DNA of 55,454 nucleotides, taken from Verrucomicrobiota bacterium. Lineage in GTDB: Bacteria; Verrucomicrobiota; Verrucomicrobiia; Chthoniobacterales; Chthoniobacteraceae. Position 1 is the first letter of the stretch; each line of letters opens with the position of its first letter. Below, piece after piece: positions 54,055-55,454 of the stretch. Location of the stretch: assembly GCA_009885995.1 (NCBI GenBank), contig VFJQ01000002.1, positions 1-55,454 on the forward strand, in the 5' to 3' direction. Under the pieces are notes generated by a model. The model did no database searches. It was given only the letters and a program-made list of their open reading frames with translations, and was not told the DNA's origin. Made by a program: the position numbers and the translations under genes.

Positions 54055-54518
54055 GGCTTGAACAATTCGACCACCGGGTAGCCGCGTAGGGTGCCGTCTG
54101 GCTGGCGTCGAAGTTCCTCGCAAAGCTCATCCCGAATACCTTCGACCACGGGGAAAGCAGGATCATTTTCGAGCACTCCCTCGACGACATAAAAGTGGCA
54201 GGAAAGTTCTTGGCGGCGAGGGTCTTGAACCCATTCGATTGTTTTTGTGTGGGCTTCTGGACGCTTTCCGGGAGTCGGCGGCGTTTCTAAAAGCACAACT
54301 GCGGCATCGGGATCGTCCTGCTTGGTTACAAACTCGCCGCCGATGGAGATTGTTCCAGCGCACGCGGCTTTCGTCACTGCATCGTGGAATTCGCCGTAAC
54401 CTTCCCAAATCGGAGGGCGAGTCGCGGATTCAGGGAATCGCAGCACACACTTCGTTTCGACGACGCCGAGGGCAACTTTTTGCGGTTTGGCTCCGAAGAT
54501 CGGTGGAAAGGTTGGCAT
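54051..54518 (-). CDS. Unknown defence-operon protein (155 residues)
   Basis: Starts MPTFPPIFGAKPQKVALGVV. It is beta-rich with Pro at several turns (CVLRFPESATRPPIWEGYGE, PPTPGKRPEAHTKTIEWVQD). No enzyme motif is visible. It begins 1 base after the RHH stop and overlaps the following gene by 4. The coupling suggests a dedicated partner of the 312-residue protein. Confidence 0.7.
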   Translation of the reverse strand: MPTFPPIFGAKPQKVALGVVETKCVLRFPESATRPPIWEGYGEFHDAVTKAACAGTISIGGEFVTKQDDPDAAVVLLETPPTPGKRPEAHTKTIEWVQDPRRQELSCHFYVVEGVLENDPAFPVVEGIRDELCEELRRQPDGTLRGYPVVELFKP

Positions 54519-54519
54519 A

Positions 54520-55014
54520 CTACGCTTCGGCTAGCGTTGATTGCGGTGCGGGGGAGGCCGGTGCCGCAGTTGCACGTTGTCTCCGCCGTTCGCTGAGGGC
54601 ACTGAGGCTCCGCGCCGCGACGGACAGTTTCTCGGAGGACGCAGCCGTTAGCGGTTCGGCATCACCTGCCAAGCCACAAAGAGCCTCAAGCTGCGACGTA
54701 TCGCCAGTCGCGATCTGCTGCTTCACCGCGTATTCGAGGAGCAGTGTGGGAATGTTGCGCGTGCCTTCGATGAGGTCGCACATTCCCTCGATGGATTGCT
54801 GAACGACCAAGGGTTCATCGCGGCCAAGGAACCGAGCGATGCTTTTCACACGGGCAAGTAACGGCTCGGGGAGTTGCTGACGTTCCCGGAGGCCACGTTC
54901 GAGCAGATAGATCAGCGCATCAGACGCAGAAGCGAACTCGCTGCCATTGGCAAGAGCGGCAATCTGCTCCGCGAGTTCTGTGGGGCAGCGGAAGCCGAGT
55001 TGTTTTGTTTTCAC
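54520..55014 (-). CDS. Ribbon-helix-helix-like regulator, first gene of the defence operon
   Basis: Protein of 164 residues from GTG 55014 (KTKQLGFRCPTELAEQIAAL). Residues 2-40 match a ribbon-helix-helix DNA-binding start: strand KQLGFRCP, then ELAEQIAALANGSEFASASD and ALIYLLERGL. A helical C-terminal region and an Ala/Ser/Pro-rich tail follow. Longer ATG starts (55053, 55077) would pass through the promoter-like boxes, so the short start is preferred. It probably controls the operon by binding the gap with the divergent RHH gene. Confidence 0.65.
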   Translation of the reverse strand: MKTKQLGFRCPTELAEQIAALANGSEFASASDALIYLLERGLRERQQLPEPLLARVKSIARFLGRDEPLVVQQSIEGMCDLIEGTRNIPTLLLEYAVKQQIATGDTSQLEALCGLAGDAEPLTAASSEKLSVAARSLSALSERRRQRATAAPASPAPQSTLAEA

Positions 55015-55137
55015 GAGGAGAGAATGCGGCCTGTGCCACAAAACGTCAACCATAATGTTCGACGAAATGATTTGCATTTCGTTTTGACGCGGAAGTCGCG
55101 CCGTGTTTTACGTTTTGCACGACACTTTGACAACCGT
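55015..55137. promoter_or_regulatory. Divergent promoter/operator between two RHH genes
   Basis: A perfect inverted repeat ACGAAATG (55062-55069), ATTTG spacer, CATTTCGT (55075-55082) sits between two TTGACG boxes facing outward: 55049-55044 on the minus strand, followed 17 bases on by CATTCT (55026-55021), and 55084-55089 on the plus strand, followed by TTTACG at 55107-55112. Both boxes could be -35 elements. The minus-strand -10 ends 6 bases before the GTG at 55014, so that message may be leaderless. Confidence 0.45.
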
Positions 55138-55380
55138 ATGACGAACAAAACGCCGACAACTCTATTGCCGCAGGCCGCTCCCAAAAAAGAATTCCGATTG
55201 GCCTGTCGCGTTGATGAAGACTTCAAGCACCGGCTTGGCGCGGTCGCCAAACGGCATCAGCGCAAGGAATCCGCGCTGATGCGGCACGCTCTCGAACAGC
55301 TCGTGACGCAGCTTGAGGCCACGGAGCCACTTCCACGAACCGTCCCGAGCAAACGGACTGCCAACATGCCCGTCGGCTGA
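55138..55380 (+). CDS. Small ribbon-helix-helix-like protein, divergent from the defence operon
   Basis: Protein of 80 residues from ATG 55138 (MTNKTPTTLLPQAAPKKEFR). FRLACRVDEDFKHRLGAVAK followed by RHQRKESALMRHALEQLV gives a strand-helix-helix pattern typical of CopG/Arc-type repressors. A basic tail follows. It could be a repressor of either direction of the shared promoter. It is followed 20 bases later by another start on the same strand, so it may lead a second operon. Confidence 0.6.
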   Translation: MTNKTPTTLLPQAAPKKEFRLACRVDEDFKHRLGAVAKRHQRKESALMRHALEQLVTQLEATEPLPRTVPSKRTANMPVG

Positions 55381-55400
55381 AACCGTAGAACGAACCGCGA

Positions 55401-55454
55401 ATGCCTAACGCCGACATTCAAGTCCGGGAAGGAATCACCTTCGAGTGGCTCGAC
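55401..55454 (+). CDS. Partial gene running off the end of the window
   Basis: ATG 55401 opens a frame of 18 codons (MPNADIQVREGITFEWLD) that reaches the window end without a stop. It follows the small RHH gene by 20 bases on the same strand. The fragment is too short to identify; it is the natural candidate for the next component of the divergent half of the locus. Confidence 0.45.
   Translation, partial: MPNADIQVREGITFEWLD

Noticed and set aside
1..55454. CRISPR array, integrase or transposase
   Set aside because: No regularly spaced direct repeats of CRISPR size and no transposase or integrase motif were seen, including at the island edge.

Overview
The window is GC-rich, gene-dense chromosomal DNA from a bacterium that is probably a member of the Verrucomicrobiota. 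This is an inference. It rests on the GloVer-repeat surface protein, the many short secreted proteins, weak Shine-Dalgarno sequences, frequent GTG starts, and the degenerate ACGAAG and TGCGGAT intergenic repeats familiar from such genomes. No 16S or marker-tree evidence is available here. Two tRNA genes (Leu-GAG, Pro-GGG), infA, an argCJB operon, transketolase and parB mark most of the window as ordinary core chromosome.

Layout. 0.1-4.5 kb: a MacAB-like efflux operon (adaptor, ATPase, two separate permeases), followed upstream by an FHA protein. 5.6-14.9 kb: a redox locus with a double GlcG/HbpS haem-binding protein on the minus strand, diverging from a plus-strand operon. That operon encodes an outer-membrane barrel, a 1458-residue decahaem cytochrome fused to a propeller-like repeat domain, and a one-cluster ferredoxin, and it ends in a strong terminator. 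15-31.5 kb: housekeeping genes. These are tRNA-Leu, a lipoate ligase-like protein, ParB, a glutaminyl-cyclase-like lipoprotein, a short MetE-like protein, a sugar-related SIS/ROK/SDR group, FKBP, an Rsm22-like methylase, an ElaB/YqjE/YqjK-like envelope trio behind infA, a VTT membrane protein, argBJC and tRNA-Pro. 31.7-40.7 kb: an intact TPR-OGT glycosyltransferase whose decayed paralogue lies at 18.8 kb, a secreted beta-sandwich protein, transketolase, a metallo-hydrolase, and a GloVer-repeat surface protein that lacks its 5' end.

40.9-55.0 kb is a defence-type island. Ten genes run on the minus strand with gaps of at most 12 bases and five overlaps. In transcription order they are: a ribbon-helix-helix protein, two unknown proteins, a DUF499-type ATPase, a short PglZ, a PD-(D/E)XK-like nuclease, a DUF1156-type adenine methylase, two small unknowns and an SNF2/HepA-type helicase. 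The ATPase, PglZ, methylase and helicase match the core set of BREX type 3 and related helicase-methylase-ATPase systems. The nuclease and the four unknown proteins are not part of the BREX core as I know it. A second ribbon-helix-helix gene diverges from the operon across a 123-base gap that holds a perfect 8-bp inverted repeat between back-to-back TTGACG boxes.

The two most interesting systems are this island and the decahaem cytochrome/outer-membrane barrel locus, which looks like a route for moving electrons across the outer membrane. Starts were chosen by domain boundaries, signal peptides and overlap with neighbours, because ribosome binding sites are mostly unreadable here.
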